Shown piece after piece: positions 1 through 5,738 of a stretch of 9,893 nt of DNA (positions are counted from its first letter, which is position 1; the number at the start of each line of letters is the position of its first letter). The DNA is from Pleionea sp041591085 (GTDB lineage Bacteria; Pseudomonadota; Gammaproteobacteria; Enterobacterales; Kangiellaceae). Position numbers and translations under genes: made by a program. The stretch covers positions 1 through 9,893 of the forward strand of contig JBFHSP010000108.1 in the NCBI GenBank assembly GCA_041591085.1, read 5' to 3'. Below the pieces are notes generated by a model, which worked only from the letters and a program-made list of their open reading frames with translations, searched no databases and was not told the origin of the DNA.

Positions 1-311
1 TGCGCCATATCGACCACTAAATCTCGAATCACGGGTAAACCGGGTAACGGACGAATAATAATTTTATTTCCTAAAGAAGAGATAGGTGTGATGCAAGCTA
101 ATCCGTTTCTACCATTAATATTAATTCCGTCAGATCCACAAACACCTTCTCGGCATGAGCGTCGAAAAGTTAAGGTCGGATCTTGTTCTTTTAACAGCAG
201 CAATGCATCCAGAACCATCATGTCGGATCCTTTAGGAATATCTAAAGTGTAATCCTGCATTCTTGGCTTATTGTCGACTTCTGGATTGTAACGATAAATC
301 GAAAATTTCAT
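1..311 (-). CDS. sdhB: Succinate dehydrogenase iron-sulfur subunit, N-terminal part (cut by window edge)
   Basis: This subunit carries electrons from the SdhA flavin through three iron-sulfur clusters to ubiquinone, on the cytoplasmic face of the inner membrane (complex II). About 103 codons are visible, open to the left edge, so the C-terminal [4Fe-4S]/[3Fe-4S] domain lies outside the window. The visible part is the plant-type ferredoxin domain. The [2Fe-2S] ligands are in the SCREGVCGSDG segment (C53, C58 and the usual Asp at 61) and in GLACIT (C73). The opening MKFSIYRYNP and the RPLPGLPVIRDLVVDM segment are typical of enterobacterial SdhB. The ATG at 309-311 lies 18 nt after the sdhA stop. 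Its ribosome site is weak (AAAGAGTGGG), which suggests it depends on translation of sdhA. It is the last visible gene of sdhCDAB. Identification is secure. Confidence 0.97.
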   Translation of the reverse strand, partial: MKFSIYRYNPEVDNKPRMQDYTLDIPKGSDMMVLDALLLLKEQDPTLTFRRSCREGVCGSDGININGRNGLACITPISSLGNKIIIRPLPGLPVIRDLVVDMA

Positions 312-329
312 CAGATGACCCACTCTTTA

Positions 330-2096
330 TTAATAGCTACGTACTTTCGGAGGGAAAGCATCAACGGTAACTGGCTTCATATTCACTTCACGAGTGCTCA
401 TTTCATTGGAGCTTGGATAGTACAGTGTGTGCACTAACCAGTTATCATCATCACGCTCAGTGAAGTCTTCACGGCTATGAGCTCCGCGACTTTCTTTCCT
501 ATATTCGGCTGCTTTTGCAGTGGCTCGAGCAACCGCCATTAAGTTATCTAACTCTAAACATTCAACCCGTTGAGTGTTGTAAGCTTTAGACTTATCTGAA
601 AGGATTGCTTTTTTAAGACGTTCATTAATTTGCTCAAGTTCAGCTAAACCTTTTTGCATCAGCTCTCCGGTACGGAAAACACCAAAACAATTCTGCATGG
701 TTTTTTGCATATCGGCTTTCACTAGCGCAGGATCCTCGCCTTCAGCGGTGTTCTCCCAACGCTCATAGCGTGATAGGGCTTTTGCTAAATCATCGTCAGA
801 GAAATCAGAGAATGGAAGGCCTTCTCTTAATGATTCTTCTAAATGCAAACCTGCTGCTCGGCCAAACACTACTAAGTCTAATAATGAATTGCCACCCAAG
901 CGGTTCGCGCCATGCACTGATACACAAGCACACTCTCCAACGGCATAAAATCCTTTAACAATTTTATCTTCGTTGGTACCTTCTTTTCGGGTAATTACTT
1001 GACCGAATTTATTAGTAGGAATACCTCCCATCATATAGTGACAGGTAGGAACAACCGGAATTGGCTCTTTAATTGGATCGGCATGACCAAAAGTACGAGA
1101 TAACTCAAGAATTCCCGGAAGACGCTTATTAAGAGTTTCTTCGCCTAGATGATCAAGCTTTAAGAATACATGGTCACCTTTAGGACCACAGCCACGCCCT
1201 TCTAAAATTTCTTTTGTCATTGAACGTGCAACAACGTCACGGCTGGCTAAATCTTTCGCATTAGGGGCATAACGCTCCATAAAGCGCTCACCGTCTTTGT
1301 TGACAAGATATCCACCTTCACCACGACAACCTTCTGTTACTAGAACACCCGCACCCGCGATACCGGTTGGGTGGAACTGCCACATTTCGATGTCTTGAAC
1401 AGGAATGCCTGCTCTTAAGGCCATACCAACTCCATCACCGGTATTGATCAAGGCATTAGTAGTTGATTGATAAATTCGCCCTGCTCCGCCCGTTGCGAAA
1501 ACAGTTGCACGAGCTTTAAATAACGCGATTTCACCTGATTCAATAGACATTGCAACCACGCCAGCCACATCGCCTTCATCATTAGTGACGAGGTCAATTG
1601 CTAACCATTCATTAAAGAATTGAGTGTTAGCTGCAAGGTTTTGTTGATAAAGCGTATGAAGTAAAGCGTGACCAGTTCGGTCTGCAGCGGCTGCGGTTCT
1701 CGCCGCTTGTTCTCCACCGAAAGCTTTAGATTGACCACCGAAAGGACGTTGATAGATTTTGCCTTCTTCAGTTCGAGAAAAAGGTAGCCCCATATGCTCT
1801 AATTCGTAAACTGTCGCGGGTCCATTTTGACACATGTATTCAATTGCATCTTGATCGCCAATATAGTCCGATCCTTTAACCGTATCGTACATATGCCAGC
1901 GCCAATCGTCTTCATGCGAGTTGCCAAGTGCCACAGTGATTCCACCCTGAGCAGAAACCGTGTGTGAACGAGTTGGAAAAACTTTAGAAATAAGTGCAAC
2001 TTTCTGCCCCGATTGAGCAAGTTGCAATGAGGCGCGCATACCGGCACCACCGCCGCCAACTATTACGGCATCATAGGTATAAACTGGAATCGCCAT
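330..2096 (-). CDS. sdhA: Succinate dehydrogenase flavoprotein subunit
   Basis: Oxidises succinate to fumarate with covalently bound FAD; it is the catalytic subunit of complex II and of the TCA cycle. At 588 aa it is the same length as E. coli SdhA. The dinucleotide-binding glycine motif is near residues 11-19 (VIVGGGGAG), the histidine that attaches FAD is H45 in RSHTVSAQGG, and the active-site residues H242 (QFHPTG), R286 (SRDV), H353 (CHYMMGG) and R399 (GANRLGG) are all present. The ATG directly follows the sdhD stop with no gap (TAAATG). Its GGAG ribosome site is formed by the last codons of sdhD (Trp-Ser), which implies translational coupling. No frameshift or missing catalytic residue was seen. 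Fumarate reductase FrdA is an alternative name in principle, but the sdhC/sdhD partners and the near-perfect match to SdhA numbering favour succinate dehydrogenase. Confidence 0.98.
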   Translation of the reverse strand: MAIPVYTYDAVIVGGGGAGMRASLQLAQSGQKVALISKVFPTRSHTVSAQGGITVALGNSHEDDWRWHMYDTVKGSDYIGDQDAIEYMCQNGPATVYELEHMGLPFSRTEEGKIYQRPFGGQSKAFGGEQAARTAAAADRTGHALLHTLYQQNLAANTQFFNEWLAIDLVTNDEGDVAGVVAMSIESGEIALFKARATVFATGGAGRIYQSTTNALINTGDGVGMALRAGIPVQDIEMWQFHPTGIAGAGVLVTEGCRGEGGYLVNKDGERFMERYAPNAKDLASRDVVARSMTKEILEGRGCGPKGDHVFLKLDHLGEETLNKRLPGILELSRTFGHADPIKEPIPVVPTCHYMMGGIPTNKFGQVITRKEGTNEDKIVKGFYAVGECACVSVHGANRLGGNSLLDLVVFGRAAGLHLEESLREGLPFSDFSDDDLAKALSRYERWENTAEGEDPALVKADMQKTMQNCFGVFRTGELMQKGLAELEQINERLKKAILSDKSKAYNTQRVECLELDNLMAVARATAKAAEYRKESRGAHSREDFTERDDDNWLVHTLYYPSSNEMSTREVNMKPVTVDAFPPKVRSY

Positions 2097-2444
2097 TTAT
2101 ACACTCCAAAAAATTTGAACTGACCAGAAAATTAGCACCAAGCAATAAATAATCAGTGCAGCTTGGAATACCATACGGATCGCAACTGGCTTTATATAAT
2201 CAGTTGATACGATCCACATTCCGATCCAGATATGAAGGCTTAAAAGAATTAAGGTAAGAATAGTGAGTGATTTAGTGAGTGTACCGCTGAAAAAACCAAG
2301 TAATGCTTGGTGAGTTAATTCGGGTGTTGTAACTAAAAACCACACAACACAAACACTGAACACTGCCATCACTACGGCACTCAGTCTTTGAATAAACCAG
2401 TCGTGCAAACCGCTACGACCTAAACTAGTAACTGAACTTACCAT
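2097..2444 (-). CDS. sdhD: Succinate dehydrogenase membrane anchor, cytochrome b556 subunit SdhD
   Basis: A small integral membrane subunit that with SdhC anchors SdhAB and forms the ubiquinone and heme b site. From the ATG at 2444 the protein is 115 aa, the same length as E. coli SdhD. Three hydrophobic helices are visible, at about residues 21-40, 59-80 and 88-113. H71 (in LHIWIGMW) and the D82-Y83 pair (STDYIKP) fall at the same numbers as in E. coli, where H71 is near the heme and Y83 contacts quinone. An upstream TTG at 2450 would add two residues, but AGGAG at 2452-2456 sits only 1 nt from it and 7 nt from the ATG, so the ATG is chosen. The gene overlaps the end of sdhC by 7 nt. The C-terminus carries a short repeat, FWSV-QI-FWSV, whose second copy encodes the sdhA ribosome site. 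Confidence 0.95.
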   Translation of the reverse strand: MVSSVTSLGRSGLHDWFIQRLSAVVMAVFSVCVVWFLVTTPELTHQALLGFFSGTLTKSLTILTLILLSLHIWIGMWIVSTDYIKPVAIRMVFQAALIIYCLVLIFWSVQIFWSV

Positions 2445-2812
2445 AACCAAACTCCTATTACCGCTGCAGAAACCGCACCAAGAACAAGCACAATCGTTGC
2501 TCCTGTGATACCGCCTTCAAGCGATTCACCGATGCCTGCATCCATTAACAAATGGCGTACACCTGCAATAATATGAAAACTCAATGAAGCAAGAATTGCC
2601 CAAAACACGAACTTTCCAAAACCGGCTCCGACCATTTGAGCAGCTTCGTTAAATCCAGCTTGAGAACTGAGCGCTAGAGAGAGTAACCAAAGGATAATAG
2701 GAACTCCGATAACCAAAAAAACGCCAGTCACTCGATGTAAAATCGAGGAGATAGCTGTAATTGGAAAGCGGAACGAAAATAAATCGAGATTGATGGGTCT
2801 TTTTTTATTCAC
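2438..2812 (-). CDS. sdhC: Succinate dehydrogenase cytochrome b556 subunit SdhC
   Basis: The larger membrane anchor of complex II, contributing to the quinone pocket and ligating heme b. It is 124 aa, against 129 in E. coli. The N-terminal segment RPINLDLFSFRFPITAI is characteristic. S23, H26 and R27 in SSILHRVTG correspond to the E. coli S27/H30/R31 quinone-site residues, and H80 in SFHIIAGVRH corresponds to heme ligand H84. Three hydrophobic helices lie at about residues 24-48, 64-88 and 100-123. The start is a GTG at 2810-2812. An in-frame TAA only two codons upstream (2819-2821) rules out an earlier start, and no ATG follows before the conserved region. The ribosome site is poor (AAAGAG about 2 nt before the GTG), suggesting modest or regulated initiation. 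First gene of the sdh operon, divergent from gltA. Confidence 0.95.
   Translation of the reverse strand: MNKKRPINLDLFSFRFPITAISSILHRVTGVFLVIGVPIILWLLSLALSSQAGFNEAAQMVGAGFGKFVFWAILASLSFHIIAGVRHLLMDAGIGESLEGGITGATIVLVLGAVSAAVIGVWLW
2452..2456 (-). promoter_or_regulatory. Ribosome binding site that decides the sdhD start
   Basis: AGGAG on the minus strand lies inside the last codons of sdhC. It is 7 nt from the ATG at 2444 but only 1 nt from the TTG at 2450, so the ATG is the better start. Ribosomes finishing sdhC would pass directly over this site. Confidence 0.75.
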
Positions 2813-2975
2813 GGCTCTTTACTTTCTTTATAAGTGAATGCCAATGCTCCCTTAACAGGCAGCGGTTTTTATTGTCATCACTAGTTTAGACTCTTTTAAT
2901 TAAATCTAAATAGTGTTGCTCTAAAAAATCTATACTAAACTATAGATAAGCTACAGGCTTACGCAAGTGGCGCAG

Positions 2976-3004
2976 ATTATATAGCCGCAACTCACTGTTT
3001 ACAA
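2976..3004 (-). promoter_or_regulatory. Predicted sigma70-type promoter of sdhCDAB
   Basis: Read on the minus strand, a TTGTAA -35 (2999-3004) is followed after exactly 17 nt by a perfect TATAAT -10 (2976-2981). Transcription would begin near 2969, about 155 nt before the sdhC GTG. The match is by eye and not experimentally supported. Confidence 0.6.
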
Positions 3005-3014
3005 ATGGATTTGT
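3001..3014. promoter_or_regulatory. Candidate operator, copy 1 (perfect palindrome at the sdh -35)
   Basis: ACAAAT-GG-ATTTGT is a perfect inverted repeat with 6-bp arms and a 2-bp centre. It overlaps the predicted sdh -35 element. Its first 12 bases recur exactly at 3089-3100. A dimeric repressor or activator binding here could affect sdh transcription. I do not recognise the regulator. Confidence 0.45.
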
Positions 3015-3054
3015 GCTTTGCGCAAAAATGATCTCAAAATCGGTTGTTATTTGT

Positions 3055-3089
3055 TCAATGCCACAATTTTAACTAATAGGTGGCATTGA
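3055..3089. repeat. 10-bp inverted repeat overlapping the gltA -35
   Basis: TCAATGCCAC at 3055-3064 is the exact reverse complement of GTGGCATTGA at 3080-3089, with a 15-nt spacer. The right arm runs into the TTGACA box at 3086-3091. It has no T-run after it and lies upstream of the predicted gltA start, so a DNA-level operator is more likely than a terminator. Confidence 0.5.
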
Positions 3090-3113
3090 CAAATGGATTT
3101 CTCAACCTATAGT
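3086..3113 (+). promoter_or_regulatory. Predicted sigma70-type promoter of gltA
   Basis: A perfect TTGACA (3086-3091) is followed after 16 nt by TATAGT (3108-3113). Transcription would start near 3120, leaving a leader of about 47 nt before the gltA ATG. This is the strongest promoter match in the window. Confidence 0.65.
3089..3102. promoter_or_regulatory. Candidate operator, copy 2 (in the gltA promoter spacer)
   Basis: ACAAAT-GG-ATTTCT matches copy 1 in its first 12 bases and differs from a perfect palindrome at one position. It overlaps the end of the gltA -35 and the spacer, a position where bound protein would normally block RNA polymerase. It lies 88 bp from copy 1. Confidence 0.4.
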
Positions 3114-3166
3114 TACACCCATTTTTCCAGTTTAGAATTGACAATCCAATTTAAGGAGTCACAAGA

Positions 3167-4456
3167 ATGACAGATAAAACCGCTAAGCTCATACTCCACA
3201 CAGGTCAAGAAGTTGAGTTGCCGGTTTACTCACCCGTTTTAGGTAATGATGTAATCGACGTCACTTCATTAGTTAAAAATGGTGTGTTTACCTACGATCC
3301 CGGCTTTATGTCTACCGCATCTTGTGAGTCGAAAATTACTTATATTGATGGTGATAAAGGTATTCTGCTTTATCGAGGCTATGCAATTGAAGATTTAGCC
3401 GTTAAATCAGACTTTATGGAAGTAGCCTATTTGTTACTTAATGGAGAACTTCCAGACCAACAACAAAAGCAGAAGTTTTTAGATGAGATAAACAATCACA
3501 CCATGCTCCATGAGCAATTAGCACATTTCTTCAATGGATTCCGCCGTGATGCTCATCCAATGGCCGTTATGGTGGGAGTAGTTGGTGCTCTCTCTGCTTT
3601 CTATCACGACTCACTGGACATTAATAAACCTTCTCATCGTCGCAAAAGTGCATTTAGACTGATTGCCAAAGTGCCTACTATTGCCGCTATGTGTTATCGC
3701 TACTCTATGGGATTTCCTTTCGTGTACCCGCGTAATGAAATGTCTTATGCTGAAAACTTTTTAAACCAAATGTTCTCAATGCCTTCGGTTGATAGTCGTC
3801 CCGATCCTGTATTGGTTCGAGCAATGGATCGCATATTTACATTACATGCTGATCATGAACAAAACTGTTCAACTTCAACAGTCCGTTTAGCAGGTTCGTC
3901 AGGAGCGAATCCATTTGCTTGTATCGCTTCAGGTATTGCTAGTTTATGGGGACCTGCGCATGGTGGTGCTAATGAAGCTTGTTTGCGCATGCTTCATCAA
4001 ATTGGTGATGTAAAGCGCATTCCTGAATTCATTGCAAAAGCTAAAGATAAAGATGATCCGTTCCGTTTAATGGGCTTTGGCCATCGCGTTTATAAAAACT
4101 TCGACCCTCGGGCCAAGGTGATGAGAGAAAGTGCTCATGAGGTATTAGAAGCATTAGGCGTTCAAGAAGATCCAATTTTAAAAGTTGCAATGGAACTTGA
4201 AAAAATTGCTTTGTCTGACCCTTACTTTGTAGAAAGAAAGCTTTATCCTAATGTTGATTTCTATTCTGGCATTATTCTTTCTGCTATTGGCATTCCAACC
4301 AATATGTTCACGGTAATTTTTGCTCTCGCCAGAACGGTTGGTTGGGTTGCACAGTGGAGCGAAATGATCAGCGAACCGAATCAAAAGATTGGTCGTCCTC
4401 GTCAAATGTATAATGGCGCAGAACACCGCCCTTTTATTGATATTGATAAACGCTAG
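3167..4456 (+). CDS. gltA: Citrate synthase, type II (hexameric, NADH-sensitive family)
   Basis: Condenses acetyl-CoA with oxaloacetate to citrate, the entry step of the TCA cycle, in the cytosol. At 429 aa it fits the gammaproteobacterial type II enzyme (E. coli 427 aa). The small N-terminal beta domain (about residues 1-45) typical of this type is present. The catalytic residues are H265 in WGPAHGGANE, H306 in GFGHRVYKNFDPR and D364 in PNVDFYSG. H230 in LHADHEQNCST corresponds to an oxaloacetate-binding histidine. AAGGAG at 3153-3158 lies 8 nt before the ATG, a good ribosome site. It is divergent from sdhCDAB, an arrangement well known in this class, and is probably transcribed alone because a strong terminator follows its stop at once. 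The conserved FGHRVY context and length rule out methylcitrate synthase, which lacks this N-terminal domain. Confidence 0.97.
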   Translation: MTDKTAKLILHTGQEVELPVYSPVLGNDVIDVTSLVKNGVFTYDPGFMSTASCESKITYIDGDKGILLYRGYAIEDLAVKSDFMEVAYLLLNGELPDQQQKQKFLDEINNHTMLHEQLAHFFNGFRRDAHPMAVMVGVVGALSAFYHDSLDINKPSHRRKSAFRLIAKVPTIAAMCYRYSMGFPFVYPRNEMSYAENFLNQMFSMPSVDSRPDPVLVRAMDRIFTLHADHEQNCSTSTVRLAGSSGANPFACIASGIASLWGPAHGGANEACLRMLHQIGDVKRIPEFIAKAKDKDDPFRLMGFGHRVYKNFDPRAKVMRESAHEVLEALGVQEDPILKVAMELEKIALSDPYFVERKLYPNVDFYSGIILSAIGIPTNMFTVIFALARTVGWVAQWSEMISEPNQKIGRPRQMYNGAEHRPFIDIDKR

Positions 4457-4468
4457 AGCATGACTTTA

Positions 4469-4507
4469 AGCATAAAAAAACCGGTTGATAACCGGTTTTT
4501 TTATGCT
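4469..4507. terminator. Bidirectional rho-independent terminator between gltA and the ATPase gene
   Basis: Two 18-nt arms (4469-4486 and 4490-4507) are perfect reverse complements around a 3-nt loop GAT. The centre is CCGGTT/AACCGG, flanked by seven A's on one side and seven T's on the other. The T-run follows the GC core in either direction, so it can end both gltA and the convergent minus-strand gene. Confidence 0.92.
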
Positions 4508-4521
4508 AAATAATATGTCAA

Positions 4522-5544
4522 TTAAATCGGATCGTCTTCGAAATTGAGCGAAATCTGGATAATTTTACGCATATATTCTCTTTCTTTCTTAAAGCGTTGT
4601 TTCATCGCATCCATTTCAGCTTCAAGCAATGCCATTCTTTGCTCAATATCCGATGAGGCTTGTTTCGAAAGAGGCTGTTTTGAATCAAGCTCTTTAGGTC
4701 CAGCCGCCCGTCTTTCAGCTGATAGTTGCGGTTGCTCAACCGTAATTTCATCAACGACTGTTTTTACGATTTCGCCGTCAATACGGTGTTTTTCTTCTAA
4801 GAAACCGTAAAGAAGCAATCGATCGCAAACTGTATTTATTTTTCGCGGTATACCCTCTGAAAACTCGAAAATATGTTGGTAGGCTTCAGCGGTAAAAATG
4901 GGATCATCTTGCCAACCTACTTTTTTCAAACGGTGTTCAATATAGGCTTGTGTTTCTTCAGTGGTTAAATGTGCCAAATGATAGCTTGCAGTAATCCGCT
5001 GACGTACTTGCTCTAAATGTTGAACCGCTAAGTTTTCACGAAACTCTGACTGACCTAAAAGAAAGATTTGCAGTAAGTTTTTACCATCACTGTGTAAGTT
5101 AGAAAGCATTCTAAGTTCTTCTAAACTTTCTAGCGGCAAGTTTTGTGCTTCATCGACCACTAACATACAACGCTTTCCTTCACGCTGACGCGAAATAAAG
5201 AAAGTCTCTAAGTTTTTAATGAGGGAAGTCTTTTCACTGGTTTTATGAGCCAGGCCAAATGTTGCAGCCACCATACGCAAAATATCAACCGAATCGAGCT
5301 GAGTATTAACGAGCTCACCTGCTACGATGTCTTTTTTATTTTCTAAAGAGCCAAATAAAGTTCTAACAAGCGTGCTTTTACCGGTACCAACGTCACCAGT
5401 AACAATAATGAAGCCTTCACCTTGAGTTAAACCATAACGTAAATAGGCCAGTGCTCTTTTGTGAGTATTACTTCCAAAAAAGAAAAAAGGATCGGGTGCA
5501 AGTTGAAACGGCTTGCCAGAAAGCTTGTAATAAGAATCGTACAC
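4522..5544 (-). CDS. ExeA/GspA-like AAA ATPase, resembling exosortase (PEP-CTERM)-associated secretion ATPase
   Basis: A predicted cytosolic ATPase; no transmembrane segment is seen. Residue numbers here count from the GTG at 5550. The N-terminal YYKLSGKPFQLAPDP and GSNTHKRALAYLRYGL segments are typical of the GspA/ExeA family. Walker A is GDVGTGKST (52-60) and Walker B is CMLVVDEAQ (128-136), followed by ELRMLSN and a FLLGQ sensor-like strand (163-167). An arginine-rich RQR and a GIPRKIN motif (233-239) mark the lid region. Residues 300-333 form a likely coiled coil, ending in an acidic tail. I recall the closest family as the putative secretion ATPase of PEP-CTERM/exosortase loci; unlike ExeA it has no membrane or peptidoglycan-binding part. 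AAGGA lies 6 nt from the GTG at 5544 and touches the GTG at 5550, so the start giving MYDSYYKL (340 aa) is preferred. No exosortase or polysaccharide gene is adjacent. The role is inferred only at family level. Confidence 0.85.
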   Translation of the reverse strand: MYDSYYKLSGKPFQLAPDPFFFFGSNTHKRALAYLRYGLTQGEGFIIVTGDVGTGKSTLVRTLFGSLENKKDIVAGELVNTQLDSVDILRMVAATFGLAHKTSEKTSLIKNLETFFISRQREGKRCMLVVDEAQNLPLESLEELRMLSNLHSDGKNLLQIFLLGQSEFRENLAVQHLEQVRQRITASYHLAHLTTEETQAYIEHRLKKVGWQDDPIFTAEAYQHIFEFSEGIPRKINTVCDRLLLYGFLEEKHRIDGEIVKTVVDEITVEQPQLSAERRAAGPKELDSKQPLSKQASSDIEQRMALLEAEMDAMKQRFKKEREYMRKIIQISLNFEDDPI

Positions 5545-5550
5545 AAACAC

Positions 5551-5555
5551 TCCTT
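5551..5555 (-). promoter_or_regulatory. Ribosome binding site that decides the ATPase start
   Basis: AAGGA on the minus strand directly abuts a GTG at 5550 but lies 6 nt from a second in-frame GTG at 5544. The normal spacing, and the resulting MYDSYYKL N-terminus usual for the family, favour 5544. Confidence 0.7.
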
Positions 5556-5608
5556 GTTAGTATGATTGGCGTGATATTAATCTCGGTACCAGAATGATTG
5601 CTTCATTT

Positions 5609-5637
5609 TTGTACTGAAATAGGCTGGCAATTATACC
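5609..5637. promoter_or_regulatory. Possible overlapping divergent promoter elements (ATPase gene / kynA)
   Basis: On the plus strand TTGTAC (5609-5614) is followed after 17 nt by TATACC (5632-5637), a weak promoter match about 100 nt before kynA. On the minus strand a perfect TATAAT lies at 5630-5635, about 85 nt before the ATPase start, without a clear -35. The two -10 boxes overlap, so the genes could compete for polymerase. Both are by-eye matches. Confidence 0.3.
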
Positions 5638-5650
5638 CAATGTAGCGATA

Positions 5651-5662
5651 ATTGCTAGCAAT
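5651..5662. promoter_or_regulatory. 12-bp perfect palindrome between ATPase gene and kynA
   Basis: ATTGCTAGCAAT reads the same on both strands. It lies just upstream of the minus-strand TATAAT, where a -35 would be expected, and about 77 bp before the kynA ATG. It is a candidate operator with no recognised regulator. Confidence 0.35.
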
Positions 5663-5675
5663 AGTGCTTTAAGAA

Positions 5676-5700
5676 AGTAACAAGTGTTAAGCTTGTCACT
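5676..5700. repeat. Imperfect inverted repeat upstream of kynA
   Basis: AGTAACAAG (5676-5684) and CTTGTCACT (5692-5700) are reverse complements except at one position, separated by 7 nt. It lies 38 bp before the kynA start codon. It could be a second regulator site or a weak leader hairpin; nothing else supports either. Confidence 0.3.
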
Positions 5701-5738
5701 GATTTGAAAAACTGCAGAACAATATTTAAGAGAATACT

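Larger units (their letters stand above)
2813..3166. promoter_or_regulatory. Divergent sdhC / gltA control region
   Basis: This 354-bp gene-free stretch separates the leftward sdh operon from rightward gltA. It holds a promoter for each side, a pair of related palindromes overlapping the two -35 boxes, a 10-bp inverted repeat at the gltA promoter, and a perfect 10-bp palindrome TTTGCGCAAA at 3017-3026. The part from about 2813 to 2969 would be the sdh leader RNA, roughly 155 nt and AT-rich, with a possible weak hairpin between 2885-2890 and 2905-2910 (TTTAGA/TCTAAA). No open reading frame with a credible ribosome site was found in it. Both sets of genes belong to the TCA cycle, so joint control from here is a reasonable inference. 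Confidence 0.8.

Noticed and set aside
770..958. Open frame on the plus strand inside sdhA
   Set aside because: It lies antisense to well-conserved SdhA coding sequence, and its translation shows no recognisable protein pattern.
2448..2450. TTG as the sdhD start
   Set aside because: It is only 1 nt from AGGAG. The ATG six bases later has normal spacing and gives the same 115-aa length and H71/Y83 numbering as E. coli SdhD.
3017..3026. Perfect palindrome TTTGCGCAAA next to operator copy 1
   Set aside because: A 10-bp palindrome is reasonably likely by chance in a 354-bp region, and it does not recur. I mention it within the control region but do not claim it as a separate site.
3138..3143. 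A second TTGACA just before gltA
   Set aside because: A matching -10 would fall at about 3160, in the ribosome site and start codon, with nothing resembling TATAAT there. Transcription would begin inside gltA.
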